The notes: generated by a model from the sequence alone, not told the origin. A DNA stretch of 47,670 bases from UBA5195 sp034432755 (GCA_034432755.1 DAOUBQ010000100.1:1-47670); one strand, 5' to 3'; numbered from the stretch's first letter, positions 7,093 through 16,523 are shown. Translations and numbers: made by a program.

Positions 7093-8163
7093 ATGAAGCG
7101 CATCTGCCAGAAATGCAATGTCATTTCACAAGATTTCAACATTTGGTGTCAGGAAACCTATTGCCCGGCCGAAAACGCCACCGAGATATTCGATGACGGC
7201 GAATGGTTTGGGCCAATTGAAATTATCCAACCGATTGTAGTAACACGTTCGGCGATTGTTTACCATGCCCGGCGCGGCGAAGAGGAAATTTTGCTCAAAA
7301 TTGCCAATGTGGGTTGTGAAGAGAAATTGCGTTCAGAAGCCAAAGCCTTCCTCACGCTGGCCCGCGCCGGCCAGCATCCCCTGCTGCCGGTGCTGCTCCC
7401 AGCCCACCCACAAGGTTCAGTGGCCGCGCATCCCTATGGCTGGACGGTCATCAACGGGCGGGTTAAGTATTACGAGGTCTTCAAATACGCCGAGGGTGCC
7501 ATCCTGCGCAACCTGTTGCTGCGAAATCCACAGCCCTGGTTCCAACACGCGGGGTGGATTATTTTAAGCATCGCCGATGTGATTTTTTACCTGCACAAGG
7601 CGGGGCGCCTGCACTTGTGTCTGAATCCCGATGTGGTGCTGGTGCGCTTCGACAAGCAGGGCATTCCCCGCCCCATGCTGCTCGACCTGGGCGTGAGCGC
7701 CTCAGGCAACGCCGTGTTTGAAATGTGGAATCCCAGTTACAACCTTCCTGCCTACACAGCCCCAGAAATGCTGGACGGCGCAAAAGGCGTGGTTGGCCCG
7801 GCGACGGATGTCTATGGAATGGGACTCCTGCTTTACGAAATGCTGGCCGGCCGCCCGGCCTATCCCTATCACCTGAAAAAGGATGAGTCTGTGCTCAAAA
7901 GCATCCTTGAGACCGAACCGGCTCCTACCGGGCGCATTGACCTGAAAAATATCCCAGCTGCCGCCGAAAAAGCCATTTGCCCGCAGGTTAGCCAGCGCTA
8001 CCCCGATGTGCTGAGCTTTGTGCGCGCGCTTCAGCCTAATTTCCCACCCATTCCGGCGGAAAAGAAGCCGCGCCGGGTCAACTGGCGGATGGTTTTCATC
8101 GTGCTGGGGTCACTGCTGGCAATTTCGCTCTTGTTGATGTTTGCTCTCGCCACTGTTCCGTAA
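7093..8163 (+). CDS. Membrane-anchored pseudokinase with N-terminal zinc ribbon (possible EssB/YukC counterpart)
   Basis: A 356-residue protein. Residues 5-24 form a Cys cluster (C5-x2-C8, C19-x4-C24) typical of a small zinc ribbon. A protein-kinase fold spans about 40-315. Lys69 (LLKIAN) and Glu82 are kept, as are DLG (198-200) and APE (223-225). The catalytic HRD loop reads H174-L-C176-LNPDVV, so the catalytic Asp, the Lys two residues later and the metal-binding Asn are all replaced. It is therefore probably catalytically dead. A single TM helix (332-354) ends the protein and leaves almost nothing outside. The start at 7093 follows GAGGTG; the upstream TTG is less likely. In Firmicutes T7SS, EssB/YukC is a pseudokinase plus TM protein next to the ATPase. 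The position and fold here suggest the same role, but that is inference. Confidence 0.85.
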   Translation: MKRICQKCNVISQDFNIWCQETYCPAENATEIFDDGEWFGPIEIIQPIVVTRSAIVYHARRGEEEILLKIANVGCEEKLRSEAKAFLTLARAGQHPLLPVLLPAHPQGSVAAHPYGWTVINGRVKYYEVFKYAEGAILRNLLLRNPQPWFQHAGWIILSIADVIFYLHKAGRLHLCLNPDVVLVRFDKQGIPRPMLLDLGVSASGNAVFEMWNPSYNLPAYTAPEMLDGAKGVVGPATDVYGMGLLLYEMLAGRPAYPYHLKKDESVLKSILETEPAPTGRIDLKNIPAAAEKAICPQVSQRYPDVLSFVRALQPNFPPIPAEKKPRRVNWRMVFIVLGSLLAISLLLMFALATVP

Positions 8164-8178
8164 ACCGCGGAGATGAAA

Positions 8179-11100
8179 ATGGCTGATAAACTCTATATCG
8201 ACCGCCCGCCCCGCATTGAGCCGCATCTGCCTTCGGGCCTGTATCCAATTCCCACCCCGCCCGACAACCAAGAAAACTACGGTCAGCTGCTTCAGCAGGC
8301 CTTCCTGCCGATGATGATGATTCTCGGCTATATCCTGATGTCGTTTTTTGGTCAGGGACGCAATCTATTGATGATGATTCCGATGGCTCTCTCGGTGATT
8401 GGAACGGTCGCGCTGGCAATTTATACCAACAGCCGCGAGAAAAAACAGCGTGAGGCTGCCGAAGCCGCTTACAAGCGCCGCATCAGTGAACTGCGCCGCA
8501 AAATGGAGAGCGAACACGAACAGCAGCGCATTTATTATTTTTACAATTACCCCAACCCCGAAAAAACCCTCGGCATTGCTGCCGACCTGATGCGCGAACC
8601 GAATGCCCGCGAGGAAGCCATTCGTTCCGGCACCCGGCTGTGGGAACGCCGCCCCAATGACCACGACTTTCTGTATTTGCGATTGGGCATCAGCACCCGC
8701 GCTTCCACCGTTATCTACAAGATTTCTGAAAACGAAAAGACCGAAAACCCGTTGATGCGCGAGGCCACCCGCCTGGCCGAAGATTCGCGTCTGCTCTATA
8801 ACGTGCCGGTCACCATTCCAATTTACCTGCCCTCCGACGATACGCAGAAGAAAAAAGTGGAGAAGAAACAGGAACAGCAACAGGATGAAGGAGCCAAGCA
8901 AGAAGAGACCCAGGAATCAAAAGGCATTACCGTGCGCCATTCCATTGGCATCACCGGCGACTCCGCCGAAAAAGTCCACGCCTACTTGCGCACCATGCTG
9001 GTGGATTACACAGCCTTTCACTCTCCGCAAGATACCATGCTATATGTTGCCGGCACGAGCGCCGCGCGCCCTTTCTGGCGCTGGGCCTATGCCCTGCCGC
9101 ACTGCAAAGAATCCGACAAATCGGAAACGCTCCTGTTCGAGTCCGATGAGCGCCCCGGAGAAAACGAACCCGACCGAATGCGTCTGTTCTGGAAAAACAT
9201 TCGTACCATTTTGGAACGCCGCCGGATGCGCCTGCAAGATAAGGAAAGCGGCGTGGATGTGAAACTGCCCTTCCTGCTGGTGGTGGTGGATGTGCGCACG
9301 CCCGCTCCGAGTTGGTCCTGCCTGCGTGACCTGGAGGGCGAAGCCGCCATCTCTACCATTCTTATGGACGGGCAGATGCTCGGCGCGGGCATCATTTTTC
9401 TTGTCCCCGACCGTTCTAAAGTCCCCAGCCGCTGTTCGGCAATTATCGAGGTGGATGCCGACCCATCCGACGAGGAATCTGCCATTTTTCGCTACGCCGA
9501 GACCGGTTTCAACACGGTGCGCTATGTGGGAACAACCAAACTGGTTTCAACACAAGAAAAAGCCCGCGAGTTTTCGCGCTGCCTCGAGCCGGTTGACATC
9601 CGCCGGGGCTACGGCTCTAGCCTGGCCGCCACCGTCACCCTGATGGAGATGCTCAACTTGCAATCTATTGACCAAATGCAAGAATTCGCCCGCGAAAACT
9701 GGCAGCGCAGCATGACTCCCGCTAGCGCCGATTGGCCCTATACCGCGGTCGGCCTGCTTTCGGGTAACGAGCCGCGCGTTTTAACCTTCTCCGCCAAGGC
9801 CGACGGTGTGCATGGGATTATCGCCGGTTCAACCGGTTCGGGCAAGTCGGAACTCTTGATGACGTTGATTATTGGCATGGCGCTCAATTTCAGCCCCGAT
9901 GTTTTGAACTTCGTGCTGGTAGATTACAAAGGGGGTTCGGCTTTTGAGCCGTTCAAACGCCTGCCGCACGCTGTTGATATCGTCTCGAACCTCGACCAAT
10001 CGGCCACGGCGCGCGTCTTTGCCTCAATTATCTCCGAACTAGACCGTCGCCAGCGTTTGAACACCTACACCAACTCAAAAGACATCGTCCACTACCGCAA
10101 GAAGGGACTCAACCTCGACCCAGAGCGGCCACCTTACCCACATCTGTTCATCATCATTGATGAATTCGCTGAGATGATTTCGGGCAACGCCGAATACAAG
10201 GCGCAGTTAGAAAGTATCACCCGCCTCGGACGCGCGCTGGGCGTTTCGCTCATCCTGGCGGCCCAGCGTCCGGTGGGAGTTACCGACCAGATGCGCGCGA
10301 ACATCAAATTCCGCATCTCGTTGCGCGTGGAAACGCCCGATGACAGCCGTGAAGTGCTGCGGCGCGCCGATGCAGCCTTTCTGCCGCCCGGCATTCCGGG
10401 GCGCGGCTACCTGCAAATCGGCAACGAAAACATTGAGTTGATTCAAACCGCCTACACCGGCGGCGATTACAAAGGCCCGCAGGAAGAAAACGTGTCTCCC
10501 AATGTCATTTGGCTCGACCGTCCGCGTAAGACCGGCGGGCAAAAATCAACCGAGCCGCCCAAGCTCTACGATGTCATCGTCGAGATGCTTGCTGGCCTGG
10601 CCACCCAGGAATCTAAGCCGCAGTGGAGGCCCTGGCCGCAGTTTTTGCCCATTCAGAGCGGCGCGAACGTTTTAAGCCTGCAATCCACGCTCGACACCGC
10701 CTATATGTCTGACGATGACATCGAACTCTTGCGCGCCAATGATTCGCAGAAAGTGGCCGGGTTCTCCCTGAACGAAAAGGCCGCCACCTTTTGGGAGGAG
10801 GAATTTCGCTGGGATGGGGCGGGCTGGGGCAAAACCGCCATGCGCCCACTGGTCGGTCTAATTGACAACCCCTACCAGGCCAGCCAAAAACCGCTCAAAA
10901 TTGACTTCCCCAACGGACACGCGGTCATCTTCGGCGCGTCGGGGCGCGGCAAGACCACCTTCCTGCGCACCGTCATCACCAGCCTGGCGCTGACCCACTC
11001 GCCCGATGAACTGCACGTCTACATCCTGGACTTTGGCGGACGCGCCCTGACCATCCTGCGCGACCTGCCCCACGTTGGCGCGGTGATTACCTCCGAAGAA

Positions 11101-12738
11101 GAAGAGCGCGTCCTGCGCGTCCTGCGCAAGGTGAATGACATCATTGATTATCGCCAGGTCTTGTTCAGTGAGGCCAGGGTCAACAACCTCGATTCTTACA
11201 ACCTGGCGCACCCCGAAAAGCCCCTGCCGGCCGTGCTGGTGGTGATGGATAACTTCGCCGAATTTAAGGAATATTACGACGGCCTGATGGGTCCGCTCAT
11301 CTCGCTGGTGCGCGAATCGCGCGCCTATGGCGTCCACTTCTTGATTTCTGCCGACCTGCCGAATGCCCTGACCGGCAAACTCTACAACCTCATCACCGAG
11401 CGTTACACGCTCAAACTCTCCGACCCTTCCGAATATGCCGAAGTGGTCGGGCGCGGCGTCCCAGCAGATTTGAGTCCTATTCCGGGGCGCGGCTATGTGC
11501 GCCTGGGCAATACCCCGCTCGAATTCCAGACCGCGCTGACCTTCACGCCTGACGAAAACGACCCCGACGGGCTGGCAAAAATCAACCGGATGTGCATACG
11601 GATGAAAGACCTGTGGGGTGAGGGCTGGAAAGGCGAAAAGCCGTCTACCATTGAGACCTTGCCGTTGCGCATTTCGCTTGAGAATGTCCTCCAGCAGGCG
11701 ACCCTGCCGGAAGTGCGCCGAATCAACGCCGTGATGGGCATTGACGACCGTTCACTTGAACCCGCGCTCATTGATATTGAACGCCAGGGGCCGCACATGG
11801 TCGTCATCGGACAGCCCTTCTCTGGCAAGACCACCACCTTGCGCGTCATGCTGCTTTCGGCGGCCTACAACTACTCGCCCGATGAAGTCATCATGGTGCT
11901 GGTGGATTTCTCGCGCAAACTTTGGAAAGGCAGTGAAACCTCGCTGGCCGACCTGCCGCACGTTGTGCAGGTGATTGACGACATTGAACAACTGGATGGC
12001 TGGTACGAATCTATGCAGGTCGAGTGCGCCGAATTCGAGACCAAGCCCAAGCGCCGTAAAATCATGATTTTGATTGACAACTACGACGCCTTTACTGAAG
12101 AGGCCAGCCGCAAGAAGATGAACTTCTTTGAGGGCATGGCCGCCTTGGTGCGCAAATATCAGACCGAGGGCGTTTACCTTATTATCGGCGGCTCGCTGGC
12201 AACCTTGAGCGCCTCCGATGACCTGCGCAAAGTTTTTGCCGCGCCCAGTTTTGGGATTGCGCTCAAGACCGCCGATGCGGTCGGACGCCTGAATGGCCGT
12301 TTCCCGCGCAGCCTGGCCGATGTGGAACTGCCGCAGGGTCGTGCCTTCATCGTCCGCTCCGGCGTGACCAGTATGCTCCAACTGGCAACCCCCTACGCCA
12401 ACGATGACGATGTTGAAGGCTCGCTCGATGCCTGGGTGCGCAAAATCCAGGCCCGTTATCCAGGAAAGAAGGCGGAGTGGCTCGCCCCGGTGGGGGAAAC
12501 TGCCGGGGAGGAAAAAAGCGCCCAGGCGGACGGGAAGTCCAAATCCAAAGCAAAGGCCCAAGGGCAGCCTGAATCTGTCGCTTCGAAACCGCCGGATGCC
12601 TCGAAATACAACATTTCCACGCTGAAGCAGAAACTGGTCGAAAGCGGCTTGCCAGAAGACATGCTGGCGCTCTTCTCGGACGCGGATATCGTCGAAAACG
12701 CCCGCGCGATGGGGCTGCTGGATGAAGAAAAGGAATAG
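8179..12738 (+). CDS. EccC/EssC-like type VII secretion ATPase with three FtsK/SpoIIIE domains
   Basis: A 1519-residue protein. Two TM helices (about 42-58 and 62-82) and a coiled coil (about 84-115) are followed by a cytosolic domain with a charged KKK/EQQQ insertion near 217-245. Three ATPase domains follow. Their Walker A motifs are GSTGSGKSE (about 550), GASGRGKTT (about 919) and GQPFSGKTT (about 1211). The Walker B of domain 1 ends in Asp-Glu (IIIDEF). Domains 2 and 3 read MDNF and IDNY, so they lack the catalytic Glu. The tail is Lys/Glu-rich and ends in a predicted helix pair. Two N-terminal TMs plus three FtsK domains is the EccC/EssC architecture; unlike YukB/EssC it has no N-terminal FHA domains, which here sit on neighbouring proteins. 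It should be the motor that recognises and exports WXG100 substrates. I prefer the ATG at 8179 over 8173 because GGAG lies six bases before it. Confidence 0.93.
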   Translation: MADKLYIDRPPRIEPHLPSGLYPIPTPPDNQENYGQLLQQAFLPMMMILGYILMSFFGQGRNLLMMIPMALSVIGTVALAIYTNSREKKQREAAEAAYKRRISELRRKMESEHEQQRIYYFYNYPNPEKTLGIAADLMREPNAREEAIRSGTRLWERRPNDHDFLYLRLGISTRASTVIYKISENEKTENPLMREATRLAEDSRLLYNVPVTIPIYLPSDDTQKKKVEKKQEQQQDEGAKQEETQESKGITVRHSIGITGDSAEKVHAYLRTMLVDYTAFHSPQDTMLYVAGTSAARPFWRWAYALPHCKESDKSETLLFESDERPGENEPDRMRLFWKNIRTILERRRMRLQDKESGVDVKLPFLLVVVDVRTPAPSWSCLRDLEGEAAISTILMDGQMLGAGIIFLVPDRSKVPSRCSAIIEVDADPSDEESAIFRYAETGFNTVRYVGTTKLVSTQEKAREFSRCLEPVDIRRGYGSSLAATVTLMEMLNLQSIDQMQEFARENWQRSMTPASADWPYTAVGLLSGNEPRVLTFSAKADGVHGIIAGSTGSGKSELLMTLIIGMALNFSPDVLNFVLVDYKGGSAFEPFKRLPHAVDIVSNLDQSATARVFASIISELDRRQRLNTYTNSKDIVHYRKKGLNLDPERPPYPHLFIIIDEFAEMISGNAEYKAQLESITRLGRALGVSLILAAQRPVGVTDQMRANIKFRISLRVETPDDSREVLRRADAAFLPPGIPGRGYLQIGNENIELIQTAYTGGDYKGPQEENVSPNVIWLDRPRKTGGQKSTEPPKLYDVIVEMLAGLATQESKPQWRPWPQFLPIQSGANVLSLQSTLDTAYMSDDDIELLRANDSQKVAGFSLNEKAATFWEEEFRWDGAGWGKTAMRPLVGLIDNPYQASQKPLKIDFPNGHAVIFGASGRGKTTFLRTVITSLALTHSPDELHVYILDFGGRALTILRDLPHVGAVITSEEEERVLRVLRKVNDIIDYRQVLFSEARVNNLDSYNLAHPEKPLPAVLVVMDNFAEFKEYYDGLMGPLISLVRESRAYGVHFLISADLPNALTGKLYNLITERYTLKLSDPSEYAEVVGRGVPADLSPIPGRGYVRLGNTPLEFQTALTFTPDENDPDGLAKINRMCIRMKDLWGEGWKGEKPSTIETLPLRISLENVLQQATLPEVRRINAVMGIDDRSLEPALIDIERQGPHMVVIGQPFSGKTTTLRVMLLSAAYNYSPDEVIMVLVDFSRKLWKGSETSLADLPHVVQVIDDIEQLDGWYESMQVECAEFETKPKRRKIMILIDNYDAFTEEASRKKMNFFEGMAALVRKYQTEGVYLIIGGSLATLSASDDLRKVFAAPSFGIALKTADAVGRLNGRFPRSLADVELPQGRAFIVRSGVTSMLQLATPYANDDDVEGSLDAWVRKIQARYPGKKAEWLAPVGETAGEEKSAQADGKSKSKAKAQGQPESVASKPPDASKYNISTLKQKLVESGLPEDMLALFSDADIVENARAMGLLDEEKE

Positions 12739-12744
12739 GCGGCT

Positions 12745-13773
12745 ATGGACGAATATATCGATGTAAAAATTGACGTATTCGAGAACGCCGGGCAGCGCGC
12801 CCGCGTGCGCAAGACGCTGACGGTCCGCGACCTGATTCAGGAAATTCTTAAGGAATTTGACGACATCCCTGCCGATTCGCCCGAAAAATACGCGGTTTAC
12901 CTGAAGGGCGATGACCACCCGCTCAAGGTTGACTCTAACCTGATTCAACTTGACATCCAACCGCAGGATGATCTGGTCTTTGATTACATCCGCCACACCC
13001 TGCGGCGAATGTTCAAGCCGGAGCAGGTGGTTTACTTGCGCGAACAAGCGACCGGACGGGTATTCACCCTGGAATGGCAGCCAGCCGTGATAGGCCGTCC
13101 TACCAATGAGGCCGACCACAACCTGACGCTGGCGGTCAACGTCCAATCCCTGCCCGAGGGCATGACCATCTCGCGGCGGCATGCCCAAGTGACGCTCTCA
13201 GAAGGCCGTTACTTCATCGAAGCCCTGGCAGAGAACAATCCTGTTCTGCTGAACGGCAAGGAAGTGCCGGTTAATGCCCGGCGCGAACTAAAGAATGGCG
13301 ATAATTTGGTCATGGGACGCAACCATGTGACGTTTACCTTCCTGACTCACAAACTGGGCGAGGCCGAAGCGCGCACCCCGCTGCCTGCTTCACTGCCCCG
13401 GCCTTCGACCCCGTTGACCCCTGTACCTGTTGCGGCGCAGGCCGCCCCGTCTGTTTCTGTGCCGTCTCGCCCGGCCCTGGTGGTGGAACAGGCCAGCCAG
13501 CCTGCGAATATTGGTCAACGTTTGGAACTGCTCAACTTTCCCTTTCGGCTGGGGCGCGACTTGCCGCAATTGCTTGGCGAAGCGGATGTTTCGCGCCGCC
13601 ATGCCGAAATTCACTTCGACCCAGCCAGCGCCCAATTCACCGTCACCGACCTGGGAAGCACCAATGGCACATTTTTAGAAAGCGGCGCCATTCCGCCAAA
13701 CATTCCCTGCAACTTGCCGCGCGGCAGCCGCCTGCGCCTGGGGCCGAAGGTGGTGTTGCGGCTGGAAGGGTAG
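12745..13773 (+). CDS. Ubiquitin-like (YukD/EsaB-type) domain fused to two FHA domains
   Basis: A 342-residue cytosolic protein, 6 bases after the ATPase gene. Residues 1-85 form a beta-grasp, ubiquitin-like domain (IDVKIDVF, then TVRDLIQEIL and DLVFDY) like YukD/EsaB and the EccD N-terminus. FHA domain 1 (about 103-200) has G117-R118, SRRHA (143-147) and N170-G171. A Pro/Ala-rich linker (about 205-250) follows. FHA domain 2 (about 258-342) has G270-R271, SRRHAEI and GSTNGTF. This fusion joins the two accessory modules that are separate proteins, or part of EssC, in Firmicutes. It probably binds phosphothreonine on a partner and docks to the ATPase. It is the last gene of the locus, and the next gene converges on it. 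Confidence 0.88.
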   Translation: MDEYIDVKIDVFENAGQRARVRKTLTVRDLIQEILKEFDDIPADSPEKYAVYLKGDDHPLKVDSNLIQLDIQPQDDLVFDYIRHTLRRMFKPEQVVYLREQATGRVFTLEWQPAVIGRPTNEADHNLTLAVNVQSLPEGMTISRRHAQVTLSEGRYFIEALAENNPVLLNGKEVPVNARRELKNGDNLVMGRNHVTFTFLTHKLGEAEARTPLPASLPRPSTPLTPVPVAAQAAPSVSVPSRPALVVEQASQPANIGQRLELLNFPFRLGRDLPQLLGEADVSRRHAEIHFDPASAQFTVTDLGSTNGTFLESGAIPPNIPCNLPRGSRLRLGPKVVLRLEG

Positions 13774-13843
13774 CAGCATTGTGCAGCGAAATGGGGAAAG
13801 GGGATGTCATTGTTTGGCAATGCGAGAAATCATGCGTGTCGGC

Positions 13844-15619
13844 TCATTCATCCGGCGTTCCGGCGGGTTTCACGTCTTTGAGATTCAATTGTAAACTTTC
13901 CTGCCCGTTAAACTCGTTTTTCTCGAGCGTGTACATCACATCCACTTTGGCGCCGACCGGCAGTTCGGGTTGCCTCGAGCCGAGGCGGAAGCCGATGGCG
14001 TCGAAGACGCTCTCTCCCTCGCTCAGGGTCATCTTAAGGTGCTTATTATCCGCACCGACCGTGCGCGCGCTTTTGACCGTCAGGTTGCGGCTGACAAAGA
14101 CGGCTTCTGGGTTGCCGTAGCCAGTTGGTTGCAGGGCATTGAGGTATTTCAGCAGGTTGTCACTCATCGTTACGAGAGGCACTTCCATATCGGCAGTGAG
14201 CGCGGGGCGCAGGTCGAGATGAGTCAGTTGGCGGCGGGCAATTTCCTTCAGGCGTTCTTTCAGGGCCGGCATTTTGTCGTTTTCGACGGTGAACCCGGCG
14301 GCGGCAGCGTGACCCCCGTGCCGCACCAGCAGGTCTTTGCACTCGTCCAATGCTGCGGTGATGTGAAATTCGGGGATGGAACGGCACGAACAGCGGGTGG
14401 TTTCCTCGCCTATTTGGCCGACTGCAGCGGGTCGGTAGAAGGTCTCGACCAGGCGCGAGGCCGCTAACCCAACCACACCAGAGTTAAAGTCAGGATGAAC
14501 CGCAAATATCAGGTGGGCTGTTGGGTCGTCTTCGGCGGCCAATTGTTCGGCCTGTTCTTGAATTTTGCGTGTGAGAGCCTGCCGCTCACGGTTTTGTGCA
14601 TCCAATTTTTGGGCCAGTTGACCGGCGACAAGAACATCTTCTGTCATCAGCAGGTCGAAGGCGGCCAGGGCCGAATCGAGCCGCCCGGCAGCGTTCAGGC
14701 GTGGGCCGAGCAGGAAGCCAATATCAATAGCAGTGGTTTTGGGCAGAGAGAGATTGGCGACTTGTGCCAGCGAATATAACCCCTGGCGTGTGGTGGAGCG
14801 GATTTTGAGCAGGCCCTTGCGGACGAGCATCCGGTTTTCGCCGGTCAGTGGGGCCAGATCGGCCACCGTTCCCAGGGCAACCAGGTCGAGCAGGTTTTCG
14901 AGCAGGCTGGGGTCGGGCTGGAGTGCCTGGGCAATTTTATAGGCTACGCCCACCCCAGCCAGGTCTTTATCGGGATACGGGTCGCCGTCGCGCTTGGGGT
15001 TGATGACGGCCAGGGCTTCCGGAAGGTCGGCGTCGGGATGGTGATGGTCGGAAATGATGAGGTCGAGACCGATAGTTTTTGCGTGCAGGGCTTCGGCAGG
15101 GGAGCGGATGCCGCAATCTACGCTGATAACGAGTGACACGCCCTCGGCTTTGAGCGTGTCGAAGGCATCTGGGTTCAGCCCGTAGCCTTCCTCGAAGCGG
15201 TTGGGGATATAGCCCTTGACGTTCGCGCCCAGGGAGCGCAGGGTCTGAACAAGCAGGGCGGTGGCGGTTACGCCGTCTACGTCGTAATCGCCATAAATCG
15301 CTATCAATTCGCTCTCCTGAATGGCGCGACGGATGCGGGCGACGGCGGTTTTCATGTCCAGCAGTTGCAGGGGGTTGGTGTCAAAATTGACTTCGGCGCG
15401 TAAGAAGGCGCGGGCAGCGGCGGCGGTGGCATGACCGCGATTGAAAAGGAGTTGTGCCAGGATTTCGAATGCGTTTTTCAGGCTTGCTTTTTGCGTTTCG
15501 GTTGACGCACCAAGTCGGGCGGTTTCTTTTGCGAGAACTTCGTTGAAATAGGGTGTGAGCTCAGCGCGAGCGATTGGGCTGATAGGGGGGGGGAGTATCC
15601 AGCGTTTACTGTGCGACAT
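13844..15619 (-). CDS. recJ: Single-stranded-DNA-specific 5'-3' exonuclease RecJ
   Basis: A 591-residue protein, close to the usual RecJ length. RecJ degrades single-stranded DNA 5' to 3' in recombination and repair. The DHH domain shows GDYDVDG (about residue 107), VISVDCGI and the SDHHHPD motif (about 191), all Mn-binding. The DHHA1 domain has VGLAASRL and HGGHAAAAGFTVE (about 436), and an OB-fold-like C-terminus follows. The frame is open further upstream to 15769, but that part is out of register with the family, so I start at MSHSKRW (15619). It lies 58 bases downstream of the lipoprotein gene on the same strand. Confidence 0.93.
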   Translation of the reverse strand: MSHSKRWILPPPISPIARAELTPYFNEVLAKETARLGASTETQKASLKNAFEILAQLLFNRGHATAAAARAFLRAEVNFDTNPLQLLDMKTAVARIRRAIQESELIAIYGDYDVDGVTATALLVQTLRSLGANVKGYIPNRFEEGYGLNPDAFDTLKAEGVSLVISVDCGIRSPAEALHAKTIGLDLIISDHHHPDADLPEALAVINPKRDGDPYPDKDLAGVGVAYKIAQALQPDPSLLENLLDLVALGTVADLAPLTGENRMLVRKGLLKIRSTTRQGLYSLAQVANLSLPKTTAIDIGFLLGPRLNAAGRLDSALAAFDLLMTEDVLVAGQLAQKLDAQNRERQALTRKIQEQAEQLAAEDDPTAHLIFAVHPDFNSGVVGLAASRLVETFYRPAAVGQIGEETTRCSCRSIPEFHITAALDECKDLLVRHGGHAAAAGFTVENDKMPALKERLKEIARRQLTHLDLRPALTADMEVPLVTMSDNLLKYLNALQPTGYGNPEAVFVSRNLTVKSARTVGADNKHLKMTLSEGESVFDAIGFRLGSRQPELPVGAKVDVMYTLEKNEFNGQESLQLNLKDVKPAGTPDE

Positions 15620-15677
15620 GCGACCTGCTTGTTGTTGGTGGGCGTGGGGCGAGTATAAAACGACGAGCGGATAAGGC

Positions 15678-16484
15678 TCAAGGCCAGGGGATTTCGACAA
15701 ACTTTGTGTACCCATGTTTTTCGGCGGCGGTAATGCGCCCGCGCGATTGAATGCCGCAGCCGCCTTCATCCATCACTTTGACGGTGGTCTCGTAAGAGCC
15801 GATGGATTCAAAGACCGGCTGCCCGTTGTGGCAGACCCAGACTTGCAGGACGTAGGGCGTTTGGAGCGAATCGTCGCCGGCGCGCAGGATGAGCGGACTC
15901 CAGGAGATAATGACTTCGCTGCCGTTACGCCGGGCGGTGACGTTGGTGAGCGGGCCGTAATAGGGCGATTGCGGCAGGCGGTAATCGTCGGGGTGGACGA
16001 CTGGCGCGGTGAGCGGGTCGCCGTTCAGGTCCATCAGGCTGGTTTTGACCCAGCAGGATTTGTTATCGCCGCGCGCTTGGGTGAGCAGCCAGGAGCCGTT
16101 ATCGTTACGGCCAATAATGTCTTGGTTGGCGCCTTTGACCAGTCCGTAGAGATAAAGATACATGGCGCCTGGCCCATAGCGACAACTTACCTTGTCCACA
16201 TTGATTTTGCCGCGCAGCGGGGCGTAGGTGGGGGTGATAGTGGGCGTCTCGGTTTCAGTGGGGGTGGGGCTGGGCGTTTCGGTTTCGGTGGCGGTTGGTT
16301 GAGGGGTAAAGGTGGGCGTTTCGGTGTTGGTAGGCGCAGGGGTGACGGTGGCGGTTGGCGGTGGGGTGTTGCTGGGGGAGGGCAAGCCTGGTGTCGGTGA
16401 GTTGGTTGGGGCAGCGGCAGGGCTGCATGCGGCACTCATTACCAGGAATAGCAGGCAGGTTGTTGCAAATTGGGCTGTTTTCAT
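15678..16484 (-). CDS. SH3-like domain lipoprotein with Thr-Pro linker
   Basis: The 268-residue protein begins MKTAQFATTC with a lipoprotein signal whose lipobox is MSAAC, so it should be lipid-anchored outside the membrane. A Pro/Thr/Glu-rich linker (about 23-90, TPTET-type repeats) follows. Then comes a bacterial SH3-like segment (SCRYGPGAMYLYLYGLV, ending CWVKTSL), and a beta-rich C-terminal domain with several Cys that is probably fibronectin- or Ig-like. SH3b domains usually bind peptidoglycan or peptides. I chose the start at 16484 because the signal peptide begins there. The 30902-31672 product has a similar layout. The specific role is unknown. Confidence 0.82.
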   Translation of the reverse strand: MKTAQFATTCLLFLVMSAACSPAAAPTNSPTPGLPSPSNTPPPTATVTPAPTNTETPTFTPQPTATETETPSPTPTETETPTITPTYAPLRGKINVDKVSCRYGPGAMYLYLYGLVKGANQDIIGRNDNGSWLLTQARGDNKSCWVKTSLMDLNGDPLTAPVVHPDDYRLPQSPYYGPLTNVTARRNGSEVIISWSPLILRAGDDSLQTPYVLQVWVCHNGQPVFESIGSYETTVKVMDEGGCGIQSRGRITAAEKHGYTKFVEIPWP

Positions 16485-16523
16485 TCGGCTTCTTTCTGGA
16501 AAGCAGGCGTAATTTTTCGTACA

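Noticed and set aside
11752..13188. 478-codon minus-strand open frame
   Set aside because: It is antisense to the ATPase and ubiquitin-like/FHA genes, both of which have clear domains.
13808..13822. Small CATTG/CAATG hairpin between the convergent T7SS-like and recJ genes
   Set aside because: The stem is only five bases and lacks a T-run, so it does not qualify as a terminator.
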